NCBI RefSeq assembly: GCF_003991905.1
Contig: NZ_RSCL01000010.1
Span: 248,001-312,000, forward strand
Length of the DNA stretch: 64,000 bases
Direction: 5' to 3'
Source: Dulcicalothrix desertica PCC 7102
Lineage (GTDB): Bacteria > Cyanobacteriota > Cyanobacteriia > Cyanobacteriales > Nostocaceae
Positions 63,545-64,000 of the stretch are shown here, piece after piece. How positions within the stretch are numbered: the first letter of the stretch is position 1; every line of letters starts with the position of its first letter. The position numbers were made by a program, and so were the translations under genes. The notes under the pieces were generated by a model. The model was not told where the DNA came from and did no database searches. It saw nothing but the letters and a program-made list of their open reading frames with translations.

Positions 63545-64000
63545 ATGACTCAAGATTTTCAGTTCTTAAAACGTCTATACAATGCTTTCGACCCGTTTCG
63601 TCCTTTGCCCGCAGGTGACCCAGCATACGTAAACTGTAATAGTGTGCGGGGAGATGGTGATATTTTGGTGGGAGTCGGTAGAGAAATTTTAATGTCCGAT
63701 AGAATGACCTGCCAGCTTTTCGGTGGTCATCGTGGCGCCGGAAAGTCAACCGAGTTGCTACGTCTTCAAGATTATTTAGATAAACAAGGTTGTTTTGTTG
63801 TTTATTTTGCCGCTTATGAAGAAGATATTGAGCCAGAAGACGCACAGTATACCGATATACTATTAGCCTGCACGCGACATTTACTTGAATCTTTAAAGGA
63901 TAACGCTAATCCGGCGCCTCTACTTAATTGGTTAAAAGACCGTTGGGAAGAATTAAAAGACTTTGCACTATCTGAAGTTTCTCTGGAAAAAATTGGTGTA
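63545..64000 (+). CDS. P-loop ATPase, 3' end beyond window
   Basis: ATG at 63545 opens a frame that stays open for 152 codons to the window edge. N-terminal FLKRLYNAFDPFRPLPAGDP precedes a Walker A FGGHRGAGKSTELLRL (~residues 60-75), then VVYFAAYEEDIEPEDAQYTD. This N-terminal plan is typical of STAND/AAA-type ATPases of cyanobacteria, which often carry WD40, TPR or effector domains further on. No Walker B is seen before the edge. A role in signalling or defence is possible but unsupported. No strong ribosome site. Confidence 0.75.
   Translation, partial: MTQDFQFLKRLYNAFDPFRPLPAGDPAYVNCNSVRGDGDILVGVGREILMSDRMTCQLFGGHRGAGKSTELLRLQDYLDKQGCFVVYFAAYEEDIEPEDAQYTDILLACTRHLLESLKDNANPAPLLNWLKDRWEELKDFALSEVSLEKIGV

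Noticed and set aside
63543-63845. 100-codon ORF on the minus strand at the right end
   Set aside because: It is antisense to a better frame on the plus strand (63545-64000) that has a Walker A motif and protein-like composition.

Overview
This window is chromosomal DNA from a filamentous, probably heterocyst-forming (Nostocales-type) cyanobacterium. The evidence is a stand-alone photosystem II D2 gene (psbD), an SLH-type cyanobacterial porin, a Ser/Thr kinase fused to WD40 repeats, many conserved cyanobacterial hypothetical proteins, and (TTAGGAG)n/(GTGCTGA)n heptamer repeats between genes. The DNA is AT-rich. By hand scan the usual cyanobacterial palindrome HIP1 (GCGATCGC) is absent. A different palindrome, GGCGCC, occurs about 114 times, and the tetramer GATC is almost missing (about 7 copies).

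Layout. 1-5.9 kb: the end of a DUF4114 surface protein, a family 2 glycosyltransferase, a class V aminotransferase, tRNA-Asn(GUU), a YacP-like nuclease and an ECF-type ABC ATPase. 6.3-10.6 kb: monocistronic psbD, a structured leader-like element with a 23-codon ORF, a pterin dehydratase and an outer-membrane porin. 10.7-21.1 kb: an Rrf2 regulator next to cysK, a J-domain protein, an antitoxin with a broken toxin, a double-domain QueD, a methyltransferase, a DUF3352 protein and an M1 aminopeptidase with a 28-bp palindromic repeat inside its coding frame.

22.0-41.5 kb is one large co-directional polysaccharide locus: seven glycosyltransferases of families 2 and 4 or similar, a Wzc-type tyrosine kinase, an O-antigen ligase/polymerase, a Wzm/Wzt ABC exporter, and a galactofuranose module (UDP-galactopyranose mutase flanked by two paralogous GlfT2-like galactofuranosyltransferases). 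It probably makes a galactofuranose-containing exopolysaccharide or O-antigen.

41.5-56.3 kb is housekeeping and cobalamin biosynthesis (TrpB2, a CrtC/lipocalin-like protein, dienelactone hydrolase, CobL, CobK, CbiD, Hsp20, PIN-PhoH, Spx/ArsC-like) and an unlisted 36-residue membrane microprotein. 56.4-57.9 kb holds an archaeal-type aspartyl-tRNA synthetase preceded by what looks like a T-box antiterminator, an element characteristic of Firmicutes. This is the most interesting object in the window. 58-64 kb carries a lysozyme-like secreted protein, a kinase-WD40 protein, a second WD40 protein, a repeat-rich 1.3-kb spacer and the start of a P-loop ATPase that runs off the end.

Repeats shape this genome. 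Heptamers, a GGATGTAAC nonamer and 28-bp palindromes lie between genes, but they also supply Shine-Dalgarno sequences, C-terminal codons and, in one case, an in-frame internal insertion.
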